Below, one piece after another: positions 7,607 through 15,251 of a stretch of DNA of 15,936 nucleotides (the first letter of the stretch is position 1; every line of letters starts with the position of its first letter). The position numbers and the translations under genes were made by a program. Origin of the DNA: Candidatus Omnitrophota bacterium (GTDB lineage Bacteria > Verrucomicrobiota > Verrucomicrobiia > Limisphaerales > UBA1319); the NCBI GenBank assembly GCA_023473405.1, contig JAMCZD010000324.1, forward strand, positions 1 through 15,936, given 5' to 3'. The notes under the pieces were generated by a model, which saw only the letters and a program-made list of their open reading frames with translations, ran no database searches and was not told the origin of the DNA.

Positions 7607-8272
7607 TTACCGGTGGGCGAGCAGATCGATGATCCGGCTCCCAATCACGATGGCCATGACTAGCAAGCTGGCGCCCGATACCTGAGACATCCGGACCAGC
7701 GTTTGAGAGGAGAACCGGCTCCCGCTGTGGGACACCAGGCGACTCAATAACACAAACCATGCCAACGCCCCCATCCCTACGCCCGCAATACATGCCAGCT
7801 TGCTGATCCAGTTAGGTGAAACCCATTCATGCGCCACGAAAGCCGCCGAGATGGTGATCCAGCCCAGCAACACACCCGGGTTCCCCAGGACCCGCACGAA
7901 GCCGATCATGAACGCCGTGTGCGGATGCAATCGATGTTCCACCTGCTCCGCGGTCTTGTTGGTAGCCGACAATGAATGCAAAAACAAATACTTGAGCCCC
8001 AAGAACAGCATGAGGAGGAAACTGACCAACTCGAGCGTGGCACGCAGGAAGCGGGACTGGAACATCCCGGAAAATCCGGCAAAACCAATGGTACAATAGA
8101 TCACCTCCATAACCACCGATCCAAGCCCAATGTGCAAGGCCCACTTGAAGCCCCGGTGGGCGCCTTCATTGACGATGGCGATGTTGACAGGCCCAACCGG
8201 GATGGATACCAGCAACCCGCTTAATACTCCCACAAACCATGAAAGCAACAGCGCGCCTATTGTTTGGTCCAT
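7607..8272 (-). CDS. LysE/RhtB-family transporter
   Basis: This is a predicted inner-membrane exporter of the LysE superfamily, whose characterised members export amino acids such as lysine, homoserine or threonine. The 221-residue length is typical. The first helix contains the family signature PVGP (residues 25-28 within SIPVGPVNIAIVNEG). It is followed by several hydrophobic helices, including GSVVMEVIYCTIGFAG, LELVSFLLMLFLGLKYLF and VLLGWITISAAFVAH, for about six in all. The substrate cannot be assigned from sequence alone. It lies 130 bases downstream of pssA on the same strand, so it may be read through from the phospholipid genes or have its own promoter. There is no clear Shine-Dalgarno sequence and no functional link to PssA is evident. 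Confidence 0.88.
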   Translation of the reverse strand: MDQTIGALLLSWFVGVLSGLLVSIPVGPVNIAIVNEGAHRGFKWALHIGLGSVVMEVIYCTIGFAGFSGMFQSRFLRATLELVSFLLMLFLGLKYLFLHSLSATNKTAEQVEHRLHPHTAFMIGFVRVLGNPGVLLGWITISAAFVAHEWVSPNWISKLACIAGVGMGALAWFVLLSRLVSHSGSRFSSQTLVRMSQVSGASLLVMAIVIGSRIIDLLAHR

Positions 8273-8402
8273 ATGGGGTTACGATTGGGCGCACTCTCCA
8301 GGATAAATACGTAATTCAAAATCAAAAACTCGCTGACACGGCCTGTCGCTCTCGCCGCACCGCACGCGAAAAAACCTCTGCCTCTCGATCGCATGACAAC
8401 GC

Positions 8403-9263
8403 TTAGTCGGGCGTTTCCGGATTGTCCAGTTCCTCTTCCTGTTCGATTTCCCTGCGGATACGGCGGGAAAGATGCGGTCGAACAAAGCCGTAAACCAGGT
8501 AAGATGTGAATAGGATCGGCAGGGCGACAGGCAAGACTTTTTTCCACAAAATCAGGAAAAACCCTATCAGCATAACCGCCACCACCATCCGCGTAAAGGT
8601 CTTTTTGGTCCGCCAATCGAGGGATTTAAACGAGGGATACTTGACATCGCTGACCATCATGACCGAGAGAAAGACCAATATGACCGGCAATAGATAACGC
8701 CAGTTGCCCGTGGCAAATTCCCGGTCATTCCACCAGAGCAAGAACAGGGTCAGCGAGGCCACGAGGCCCGCCGCCGCCGGAATGGGGAACCCGAGGAAAT
8801 CCTTGTTGCCGCTGCTGCTGGGTTGCATTGCCAGGCAGTTGAATCGCGCCAGGCGCAACGCCCCGCACATCAGGTAGATCGACGCGATGAACCACCCAAC
8901 CTCGGGGTGCCGGCTGAATACGTCTCGCAACACAATCCGGTGGACCAGGAAGGCCGGGGCTGCCCCGAACGATATCAGGTCCGCCAACGAATCGAACTCG
9001 CGTCCGAAGGGACTTTCAAAGCCGCCGAGCCGGGCGACACGGCCATCGAGCAAATCGAAGATGAAGGCGAGCAGTATGAAGAAAAGCGCGTTCCGGATCA
9101 CGCTGTTGAAATTAAGAGCGTTAATGTCCGCCTCGACGATCCGTGTCAGGGCCACGAAACCGCAGAACAGGTTTCCGGCGGTGAGCAGATTGGGCAGAAA
9201 ATAAATCCGAAGCCGCGTTTCGTCGTCCTGGCCCGGACTTGTCTTGGGATTGGGCATTGTCAT
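8403..9263 (-). CDS. pssA: CDP-diacylglycerol--serine O-phosphatidyltransferase
   Basis: PssA condenses CDP-diacylglycerol with L-serine to give phosphatidylserine and CMP in the inner membrane, the committed step toward phosphatidylethanolamine. The 286-residue protein carries the complete CDP-alcohol phosphotransferase motif: Asp73-Gly74, Ala77-Arg78, Gly87, Asp91 and Asp95 within LLDGRVAR and GREFDSLADLISFG. The upstream PNLLTAGNLFCGF is typical of the PssA subfamily. Several hydrophobic helices follow. The C-terminus is charged and glutamate-rich (EIEQEEELDNPETPD). Two ATGs, at 9263 and 9257, are possible starts. It begins 11 bases after the psd stop, so the two enzymes of the pathway form a psd-pssA operon. 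The exporter gene downstream on the same strand is probably unrelated in function. Confidence 0.97.
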   Translation of the reverse strand: MTMPNPKTSPGQDDETRLRIYFLPNLLTAGNLFCGFVALTRIVEADINALNFNSVIRNALFFILLAFIFDLLDGRVARLGGFESPFGREFDSLADLISFGAAPAFLVHRIVLRDVFSRHPEVGWFIASIYLMCGALRLARFNCLAMQPSSSGNKDFLGFPIPAAAGLVASLTLFLLWWNDREFATGNWRYLLPVILVFLSVMMVSDVKYPSFKSLDWRTKKTFTRMVVAVMLIGFFLILWKKVLPVALPILFTSYLVYGFVRPHLSRRIRREIEQEEELDNPETPD

Positions 9264-9274
9264 AGAAAGAGCAT

Positions 9275-9961
9275 TTAACCGAGCCTGGCCACGACCGTCT
9301 GGCCGCCGGTGGTCTTGTCGCCAAGTTTAACCTCGATCCGCGCGCTGAGCGGCAGGTAGACCTCGCACCTCGAGCCGAATTGGATCAGGCTGATCCGCTC
9401 GCCACGCGCCACGGTATCGCCCAGGGCAACCCACGGCACGATGCGCCGGGCCAGCACCCCGGCAATCAACCGCACAGCGATCTTTTCCCCGGCTGCTTCG
9501 TCAAGCTGGAACCCGATCAGCACGTTCTCATTCGCAGCGGCGGATTCGAGTCTCAACGCATTCAGAAATTCACCGGGCCGGTGCCGCAAATAAATGACGG
9601 TGCCTGACGCGGGCGCCTTTTGCACATGAACGTCAAACAACGTCATGAACATCGAGACGCGCTGGCAACACCCGCCCATGAATTCCGGTTCGTCCACCTG
9701 GTCGATGGCGTCCACCGTGCCGTGGTTGGGCGACACTATGAGGTTCTCCCCCTTCGGCACATTGGGAGTTGGATCGCGGAAAAAATAAAGGACGAAGAGG
9801 CCAAAAAACATCCAAAGCGGTATCAGAATCCAGGATGCAACCGCGATGAACGACGCGACTACCACAGCGGCGATTGCACTGCCCAAAACCGCCAATACCA
9901 TGACCAGCGTCCAAAAAATGAGCTTCCGCCCCGCTTGACCCGCTTTCCCCTTATGTTTCAT
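9275..9961 (-). CDS. psd: Phosphatidylserine decarboxylase proenzyme (short form)
   Basis: Psd decarboxylates phosphatidylserine to phosphatidylethanolamine using a pyruvoyl group made by self-cleavage. The 228-residue protein is the short, archaeal-type form. Two hydrophobic segments at about residues 14-62 end in YFFRDPTPNVP. The block SPNHGTVDAID and the segment FMTLFDVHVQKAPASG are typical of the family. The cleavage site is Gly196-Ser197 in ISLIQFGSRCEVYLP, which would give an alpha chain starting with a pyruvoyl group and a beta chain carrying the membrane segments. It lies directly before pssA, the enzyme making its substrate. No Shine-Dalgarno sequence is seen at the ATG. A TAAAAT box (9973-9968 on the minus strand) ends seven bases before it, so a leaderless transcript is possible. 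Confidence 0.96.
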   Translation of the reverse strand: MKHKGKAGQAGRKLIFWTLVMVLAVLGSAIAAVVVASFIAVASWILIPLWMFFGLFVLYFFRDPTPNVPKGENLIVSPNHGTVDAIDQVDEPEFMGGCCQRVSMFMTLFDVHVQKAPASGTVIYLRHRPGEFLNALRLESAAANENVLIGFQLDEAAGEKIAVRLIAGVLARRIVPWVALGDTVARGERISLIQFGSRCEVYLPLSARIEVKLGDKTTGGQTVVARLG

Positions 9962-10071
9962 GTGACCATTTTAAACGGCCCGTTCGGTTGGTGAAAGCGG
10001 ATTGTTGCAGCTTGCTCGGCTGAGGGCAAAATCCCGTGCCGCAAATGTATAGCTGTTTCCGGGACACCACA

Positions 10072-10917
10072 CTAAACCTTTTTGACGATCCCCCAATGCA
10101 CATCCAGGCGCTTGGTCAGATAGAGACTGACCGCCTTGACGAGCGTCTTGGTTTCCAATTTCTGGCCCGCATCGACGATCTCTTTCAACGACATGTTCGG
10201 GCGGATATGAAAGCTCTCCTGGGCGATAATCGGGCCTTCGTCCAAGTCCATGGTGACGAAATGAGCGGTTACGCCCACGACCTTGACGCCGCGTTCGTAG
10301 GCTTGACGGTAAGCTTGGGCGCCGGGGAAACTTGGCAGGAGCGAGGGGTGAATGTTGACGATCTTGTTCTTGTAACGCCAGACAAAATTGGGCGACAGAA
10401 TCCGCATGTACCGCGCCAGCACCACAAAATCAATCTCCCGCCGCTCCAATTCCTGGAGCGTTTGCCGCTCCGATTCAGCCCGGTCCGTCGCGTTAAAGCA
10501 CACAAAGGGAATCTCGAACCGTCGCGCCAGGGGCTCGAGATCGGTCCGATTGGACAACACCACCGCCGGCTCGGCCTTGAGTCTGCCGGCCTTGAATGCG
10601 GTCATAAGGCCCTCCAGGCAGTGCGGTTCGCGCGTGACCAGGATGGCGGCGCGCTGGAGCCGCCGGGGATCAAACCAACGCAGCTTGATCTCCATGCCCA
10701 ATGCCTGGGACAGCCGGTCCAAACCGGCCTGCAATCGCTCGAGGTCGCACGCGTGCTCTTTCCACGAGGCTTGCAGAGTCATGCTGAATTGGCCTCGGGT
10801 GACCTGTTCCTCGAGGGCCTCGATGTTGGCACCTTGCTCAAAAAGAAAACCGGTGACCCGGGCGACAACGCCCGTCTTATCCCTCCCGATCACGGTTACA
10901 GTGGCAAAACGTTTCAT
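10072..10917 (-). CDS. purU: Formyltetrahydrofolate deformylase
   Basis: PurU hydrolyses 10-formyl-tetrahydrofolate to tetrahydrofolate and formate, balancing the one-carbon pool that PurH also draws on. The 281-residue length is normal. An N-terminal ACT regulatory domain (residues about 5-85) starts TVTVIGRDKTGVVARVTGFL. The formyltransferase-fold domain follows, with VLSNRTDLEPLA, LARYMRILSP, NIHPSLLPSFPGA and HFVTMDLDEGPIIAQE. Asn188, His190 and Asp226 match the catalytic triad of the GAR transformylase/PurU superfamily. The ACT domain separates it from PurN. In E. coli such a domain responds to methionine and glycine, but whether that holds here is unknown. It is followed on the same strand, after 110 bases, by psd. 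Upstream lie a small hairpin (10935-10950) and the shared intergenic stretch with gspE. Confidence 0.97.
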   Translation of the reverse strand: MKRFATVTVIGRDKTGVVARVTGFLFEQGANIEALEEQVTRGQFSMTLQASWKEHACDLERLQAGLDRLSQALGMEIKLRWFDPRRLQRAAILVTREPHCLEGLMTAFKAGRLKAEPAVVLSNRTDLEPLARRFEIPFVCFNATDRAESERQTLQELERREIDFVVLARYMRILSPNFVWRYKNKIVNIHPSLLPSFPGAQAYRQAYERGVKVVGVTAHFVTMDLDEGPIIAQESFHIRPNMSLKEIVDAGQKLETKTLVKAVSLYLTKRLDVHWGIVKKV

Positions 10918-10934
10918 TAACGGCTCATGATTAA

Positions 10935-10950
10935 ACCGGCTTTAGCCGGT
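10935..10950. repeat. Small palindrome upstream of purU
   Basis: ACCGGC (10935-10940) and GCCGGT (10945-10950) form a perfect 6-bp stem with the loop TTTA, starting 18 bases before the purU start codon on the minus strand. If transcription of purU starts further upstream, it would form a hairpin in the purU leader. It could also be an operator or simply another intergenic palindrome. Its function is unknown. Confidence 0.5.
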
Positions 10951-11117
10951 AGGAAAAGAAGAAAAGCAAGACTATTTGCCGGGAGCATTATGCCGATCGC
11001 GGCGCAGGTTTCCAAAGCAGACTCGTATTCTGCACAACGTTTTACCAATCACCTTGCGGGTGTGAGACAAAATACCTGTTTCCTTTGCTTGCTTGGTGAC
11101 CCTTGCCAGGATGGAAT

Positions 11118-11198
11118 GGGCCGTTGGCCCCCGTGTGTGTTTTTGGCCGGTGACCCGGGGCGATGCCCCAGGCTGGTATGGCAACGCGCCGTTGGCGC
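11118..11198. repeat. Cluster of three 5-3-5 inverted repeats
   Basis: Three perfect 13-base palindromes share the same design, a 5-bp GC stem around a 3-base spacer: GGGCC-GTT-GGCCC (11118-11130), GGGGC-GAT-GCCCC (11157-11169) and GCGCC-GTT-GGCGC (11186-11198). Their centres are 39 and 29 bases apart. The second can be extended by two more pairs across a C/A mismatch. Similar short GC palindromes in series are, to my memory, common in gaps of Verrucomicrobiota and Planctomycetota genomes. That recollection needs a search. Confidence 0.6.
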
Positions 11199-11283
11199 TC
11201 CTATCCGCATGCGCCGCTTGCATGGCGTCCTTGATCGTTCACACCCCCGCCTTGCCGCCGTTTCTCGTCGCTTCTCATTTATT

Positions 11284-11312
11284 TTGACCCTCACCGCAAC
11301 TTTTCTTAGCAT
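11284..11312 (+). promoter_or_regulatory. Candidate sigma-70-type promoter of the gspE operon
   Basis: TTGACC (11284-11289) matches the -35 consensus at five of six positions. TAGCAT (11307-11312) matches the -10 at four of six, with the optimal 17-base spacing. Transcription would start near 11319, giving a leader of about 20 bases that includes GGTGA (11321-11325), a weak and somewhat distant ribosome binding site for the ATG at 11340. Confidence 0.45.
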
Positions 11313-11339
11313 TGTTTGTTGGTGAATTGCAGATAGTAA

Positions 11340-13091
11340 ATGGCGATTACATCCATTAAAACAGTTTTTGCCCAGGCCGGCTTAGCTTCTCCGGATCAAT
11401 TTGACGGTTGGTTAAAGGCGTGGCGTGTCGCGGTGGAAAACGGCTCCCAGGAGTCGCAGTTCGCCTTTATGTCCCGTGAACAGGGGCTGACCGAAGACCT
11501 GTTCCTGAAACGGCTGGCCGAGGCCTTGGGATGGCCTTATCTCGAGCTCCCGCGGTTAACCATACCGCCGGAAGCCCGCCAGAAGATTTCCACCAAGGTC
11601 GCCTTCCAATTCAACGCCCTTCCCACCCGGTTCGAGAACGACACCTTGCAGGTCACCGTGAGCAATCCCTTCAACACCGCCTTGCTCAATGCCGTTCAAT
11701 TCGACGCGCAATGCCCGGTGCAATTCGCCCTGGCGCCCCGAGACGAGATCGAAAAGGCGCTCAAGAAGTATTATGGCGTTGGGGCGGAAACCCTCGATGA
11801 GCTGGCCAAAGACGAGCCAATCGAGCTGGTCGTGGGCGAGGACAAGGAAATTACCGAGAGCGACCAGGAAGCCAGCGTCATTAAATTTGTCAATCAAATC
11901 ATTTGGGAGGCTTTCAAAGACCGCTCCACCGACATCCATTTCGAGCCCGCCGAGGACGAGCTGCGCATCCGCTATCGCATTGACGGCATCCTGCACCAGA
12001 CGCCCATGCCGCCCCAGCTCAAACGCTACCAGGCCGCCCTGATCTCGCGCATCAAGGTCATGTCCGGCATGAACATTGCCGAAAAACGGTTGCCCCAGGA
12101 TGGACGCATCAACGTCCGGATCAAGGGCGAAGAGATCGATATTCGCGTTTCGACGGTCCCGACGGTGTATGGTGAGAGTGTATCCCTGCGGCTGCTGACG
12201 CGCGGGAAGATATTCCTGAGCCTGGACAAGCTCGGATTCGCCCCGAAGGACGAGCAGGTGATCCGCGATATCATCCTCAAACCGCATGGCATCTTTCTGG
12301 TCACCGGCCCCACCGGTTCGGGCAAATCCACCTCGCTCTATGCATTTTTAAGCACGATCAATTCGGTCCACAAACGGATCATCACCGTCGAGGAACCGGT
12401 CGAATACGAGCTCAAGGGCATAAATCAGATTGCGGTTCGACCCGAGATCGGCTTGACCTTTGCCATGGGGCTGCGCCATATCCTCCGCCAGGATCCCAAC
12501 GTGATCATGGTCGGCGAAATCCGCGACCTCGAGACCGCCGAGATCGCCATTCGCGCCGCGCTTACCGGCCACCTGGTGTTCAGCACCCTCCATACCAACG
12601 ACGCCCCGAGCGCCTTTACGCGATTGATTGACATGGGTATCGAGCCGTTCCTGGTGGCTTCCTCCGTCGAGGCCGTGATGGCCCAACGGCTCGTCCGCAC
12701 CATTTGCCCCCAATGCAAGGAAGAACAAAAGGTCGAGCGCGATTATTTGCTCCGAATCGGTTTCCCCCAGGATGAAATCGATCGGACCACGTTCTGGCAC
12801 GGCCGCGGTTGCGAGGAGTGCCGGCAATTGGGATACCAGGGCCGGATGGGCATTTACGAACTGCTGCTGCTCAACGAGGCCATCCGCCCCTTGATCCTGA
12901 GCCGCGCACCCGCCTCGACAATTGCGCAAAAGGCCATTGACCAGGGCATGCGGACCTTGCGCACCGACGGTTGGAACAAGGTCCGGGAAGGCAAAAGCAC
13001 CATCGAAGAAGTGCTCCGCGTAACTCAAGTCGAGGAACACCTCAATGCCCTCGTGGGTGATGCCAAGGAAGGCGTTTGGGTCAAGAAATGA
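11340..13091 (+). CDS. gspE: GspE/PilB-family secretion or pilus assembly ATPase
   Basis: This is the cytoplasmic hexameric motor that powers pseudopilus or pilus extension in type II secretion and type IV pilus systems. The 583-residue product has an N-terminal GspE/MshE-type domain (about residues 50-150), a linker, then the ATPase core. Core motifs are Walker A GPTGSGKST (323-331, Lys329), the Asp-box region TVEEPVEYEL, the Walker B-type VGEIRD (391-396) and the His box TLHTND (416-421). Four cysteines, Cys456/Cys459 and Cys491/Cys494, form the zinc-binding module typical of GspE and PilB and absent from the retraction ATPase PilT, so an assembly role is favoured. GspE and PilB cannot be firmly told apart by sequence. 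The linked secretin and GspL/GspM-like genes support a GspE-type role. Its stop overlaps the next start in ATGA, implying translational coupling. Confidence 0.95.
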   Translation: MAITSIKTVFAQAGLASPDQFDGWLKAWRVAVENGSQESQFAFMSREQGLTEDLFLKRLAEALGWPYLELPRLTIPPEARQKISTKVAFQFNALPTRFENDTLQVTVSNPFNTALLNAVQFDAQCPVQFALAPRDEIEKALKKYYGVGAETLDELAKDEPIELVVGEDKEITESDQEASVIKFVNQIIWEAFKDRSTDIHFEPAEDELRIRYRIDGILHQTPMPPQLKRYQAALISRIKVMSGMNIAEKRLPQDGRINVRIKGEEIDIRVSTVPTVYGESVSLRLLTRGKIFLSLDKLGFAPKDEQVIRDIILKPHGIFLVTGPTGSGKSTSLYAFLSTINSVHKRIITVEEPVEYELKGINQIAVRPEIGLTFAMGLRHILRQDPNVIMVGEIRDLETAEIAIRAALTGHLVFSTLHTNDAPSAFTRLIDMGIEPFLVASSVEAVMAQRLVRTICPQCKEEQKVERDYLLRIGFPQDEIDRTTFWHGRGCEECRQLGYQGRMGIYELLLLNEAIRPLILSRAPASTIAQKAIDQGMRTLRTDGWNKVREGKSTIEEVLRVTQVEEHLNALVGDAKEGVWVKK

Positions 13092-14599
13092 AAACGCCTC
13101 GATTCCATTCCTGCAATGTCCTCCACCTCGAAGCCGAGGAACGGCGGCTTTGGGGGTTCAATGTAAGCAATAACTCGGTTACCGCCGAATCTGAAGTCGT
13201 CACGCCTCCGGCTGAGCCGTTGCCCGCCAAACAAGTCGCCAAAAAATTCTATACCCTCTGGAGACCCAAACTGAATGTGGCGTGGCTGCCACCGGACCAG
13301 GTCTTCCTGCGAGTGGTCCAATTGCCCGCCGGTGAATTTTCCGAGCTGGTCTCGATGGTCGAGCTGCAACTGGAGAAACTATCGCCCCTGCCGGTTGCCC
13401 AGGTTGCCTGGACGATCGAGCTGATCCCGTCCTCGACCGCCCTGGCCGACCCCAAACAGGCTGATCCACATCTTCCCTCCGCTCCGTCCCCCGCACAGGC
13501 GGCGCCCGATGCCGGCGCGGGCACCGCGGTTCAACCGGCTCGCGACACGCCTGCGACAGAGATGCAGACGGTGGCGGTCATCATTGTTGCCCGCAACCTG
13601 GTCGAGGAGTTCCTGGGCAGACTGGAAGGCCAGGGATACCTTGCCGACCGGTTGGAATTACCCGTTTTGCACCAGTTGCTGACCGTCAAGGCCGAGGGCG
13701 ACGGCGTGTGGATTTATCCGGTCACGATGGCTGACAAGCGGCTCTGCCTGACTGCTTGGTGGCAGGGTGCGACGCTCCAGAACCTGAATCTGCTGCGCCT
13801 GGCATCCGGCGAAGGCTGGGGAGAGGTTTTTGCTGAACAGCTCACTCAAATTGCCTGGGCCGGTGAAATGGAAGGCTGGCTGTCGGTTCCGTTGCGTTGC
13901 CACCTGGTTGCCGACGCCGCCCTGGCCGCTTCCTGGGAGCAGTTACTTACCCGATGGACCGGTCAACCGATCGACGTGGTGCCGGCGCTGGCGCCCCGTG
14001 ACCTGGCCGCTCTCGATGCTCAGCGGGCTACCAGCAGTCAGACCAGGGCCAACCTGCTCCCTCCGGAATTCACCACGCGGTATCACCAGCAATTCATGGA
14101 TGGCCTCTGGATGCGCGGCCTGGGTGCGCTGGGCGTGCTCTACCTGGCCGGGCTGGTGGTCTATTTCTCAGCGTTGCAAGTGGTTAACTTCAAACAACAC
14201 ATGGTCGAGGCGCAGGTAACCAAGTTGCACGGTGCTTATACCAACGCCATGCAACTCAAGGCGCGCCTCCAGGTCATGCAAGACCAGGTCAACTTGAAAT
14301 TCGCCGCCCTCGAGTGCTACAAGGCCGCAGCCGAACTGCTCCCGCCCGAGCTGACCCTGACCGATCTCACCTTCCAACAGGGCAAAACCCTTACATTGCA
14401 TGGCGATGCGCCTGCCGACCAGGCCAACAAGATTCTCGAATACAACAAGGCCCTCAGCCAAGTCCATGTCGCAGGCAACAACGGCCCGCTCCTGTTCAGT
14501 AAGGTGTTGCCTTATAACTCGACCACCCGGCCCGGCGCCGGGGGAATGCAGATCGTCTGGAGCTTTAGCTGCGAATTGACGCAAACCGAGATCGAATGA
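13088..14599 (+). CDS. GspL-like inner-membrane platform protein (PilM-like plus PilN-like fusion)
   Basis: The product combines a cytoplasmic part, one membrane segment and a periplasmic part, which is the layout of GspL, or of PilM fused to PilN. From the ATG at 13088, which overlaps the gspE stop by four bases, it has 503 residues. The cytoplasmic part contains VSMVELQLEKLSPLPVAQVAWTIE, a GspL/PilM-like segment. It is followed by a Pro/Ala-rich insertion (about residues 120-160) and AVIIVARNLVEEFLGRLE. RANLLPPEF near residue 322 resembles the start of PilN. The membrane segment is about residues 342-364. The periplasmic end has a helical stretch and ELTLTDLTFQQGKTLTLHG, like the PilN ferredoxin-like fold. 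The actin-like ATP-binding motifs of true PilM are not recognisable. Such proteins connect the GspE motor to the membrane platform. An alternative start at 13076 is less likely. Confidence 0.78.
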   Translation: MKTPRFHSCNVLHLEAEERRLWGFNVSNNSVTAESEVVTPPAEPLPAKQVAKKFYTLWRPKLNVAWLPPDQVFLRVVQLPAGEFSELVSMVELQLEKLSPLPVAQVAWTIELIPSSTALADPKQADPHLPSAPSPAQAAPDAGAGTAVQPARDTPATEMQTVAVIIVARNLVEEFLGRLEGQGYLADRLELPVLHQLLTVKAEGDGVWIYPVTMADKRLCLTAWWQGATLQNLNLLRLASGEGWGEVFAEQLTQIAWAGEMEGWLSVPLRCHLVADAALAASWEQLLTRWTGQPIDVVPALAPRDLAALDAQRATSSQTRANLLPPEFTTRYHQQFMDGLWMRGLGALGVLYLAGLVVYFSALQVVNFKQHMVEAQVTKLHGAYTNAMQLKARLQVMQDQVNLKFAALECYKAAAELLPPELTLTDLTFQQGKTLTLHGDAPADQANKILEYNKALSQVHVAGNNGPLLFSKVLPYNSTTRPGAGGMQIVWSFSCELTQTEIE

Positions 14600-15231
14600 A
14601 CAAGTTTCTGAATAAGTTGAATTTGCGTCCGCAGGAACTCCGCCTGGTGGTGGGTGTAGCCGCCATCCTGTTCGTCTTCCTGAATCTCTGGCTCGTGCGT
14701 CCGCATTTCAAAGACTGGCGCCTCGCCCGCCAAAGCCTGGCTGAGGCGGAACGGACCTTGGCCACTTACCAACATGAGACCGAACCGGCCCGGATCGCCG
14801 GTTACCAGACCACCCTGAAACAACTGGAAGGTGCCGGTCCGACAGTCCTGCCCACTGAACAATCGCTCGATCTGATCCGCGCCATTCAGAGCGAGGCCGC
14901 CCGCAACGGCGTCAGCCTTGCCGGCAACAACGAAGTCACCACCTTGAACTCCATGAAGACCAATGAGTTCTTCGAAGAAAAGGCGCGCTTGATCACCTTG
15001 TTCGCCGGGGAAAAGGAATTGGTCAACTTCCTGGTCTCGTTGGGCTCGAGCAATTCCCTTATCCGTGTTCGCGACATGAACCTCCGGCCTGCTCCCAATC
15101 AATATCAGCTTCAGGGCCGGATCACCCTGGTCGCGAGTTACCAAAAGAGCCGGCCGGCAGGCCCAACCGCCTCGAGTGCTCCCCGGGTGCCTGTTGCTAC
15201 CCGGCCCTATCGCCCAACGCCCAAAAGATAG
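14596..15231 (+). CDS. GspM/PilO-like inner-membrane platform protein
   Basis: The 211-residue product has the GspM/PilO layout: a short cytoplasmic start, one membrane helix at about residues 17-36, a charged helical region (about 40-85) likely to form a coiled coil, and a small alpha/beta periplasmic domain. That domain includes SLDLIRAIQSEAARNGVSL and ELVNFLVSLGSSNSLIRVRDMNL, typical of the PilO ferredoxin-like fold. The C-terminus is a Pro/Arg-rich tail of about 30 residues that is probably disordered. Assignment rests on architecture, weak motif resemblance and position rather than strong sequence signatures. It would pair with the upstream GspL-like protein in the periplasm. It overlaps that gene by four bases (ATGA), and the secretin gene begins within about 20 bases, so the four genes form one operon. 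Confidence 0.72.
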   Translation: MNKFLNKLNLRPQELRLVVGVAAILFVFLNLWLVRPHFKDWRLARQSLAEAERTLATYQHETEPARIAGYQTTLKQLEGAGPTVLPTEQSLDLIRAIQSEAARNGVSLAGNNEVTTLNSMKTNEFFEEKARLITLFAGEKELVNFLVSLGSSNSLIRVRDMNLRPAPNQYQLQGRITLVASYQKSRPAGPTASSAPRVPVATRPYRPTPKR

Positions 15232-15251
15232 TGAAAACCAACCTGACTCTT

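Larger units (their letters stand above)
10918..11339. other. Intergenic stretch between divergent purU and gspE
   Basis: This 422-base gap holds no gene I can support. An open frame of about 130 codons (10927-11325) has no recognisable domain, and its middle is made of the short palindromes described separately. The stretch contains a 6-bp hairpin near purU, three 5-3-5 palindromes at 11118-11198 and a promoter-like sequence just before gspE. It must carry the promoters of both divergent genes. Confidence 0.7.

Noticed and set aside
8273..8402. AT-rich stretch between pssA and the LysE-family gene as a defined promoter
   Set aside because: Several partial -10-like boxes are present on the minus strand, but no pair of boxes with good spacing could be chosen over the others.
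10927..11325. Open frame of about 132 codons before gspE
   Set aside because: It has no recognisable domain or ribosome binding site, and its central part is made of serial palindromes. It is better read as intergenic sequence.
15231..15251. GTG at 15231 as the secretin start
   Set aside because: It is in frame and overlaps the previous stop, but the ATG at 15252 gives a standard signal peptide without a seven-residue extension. It cannot be fully excluded.
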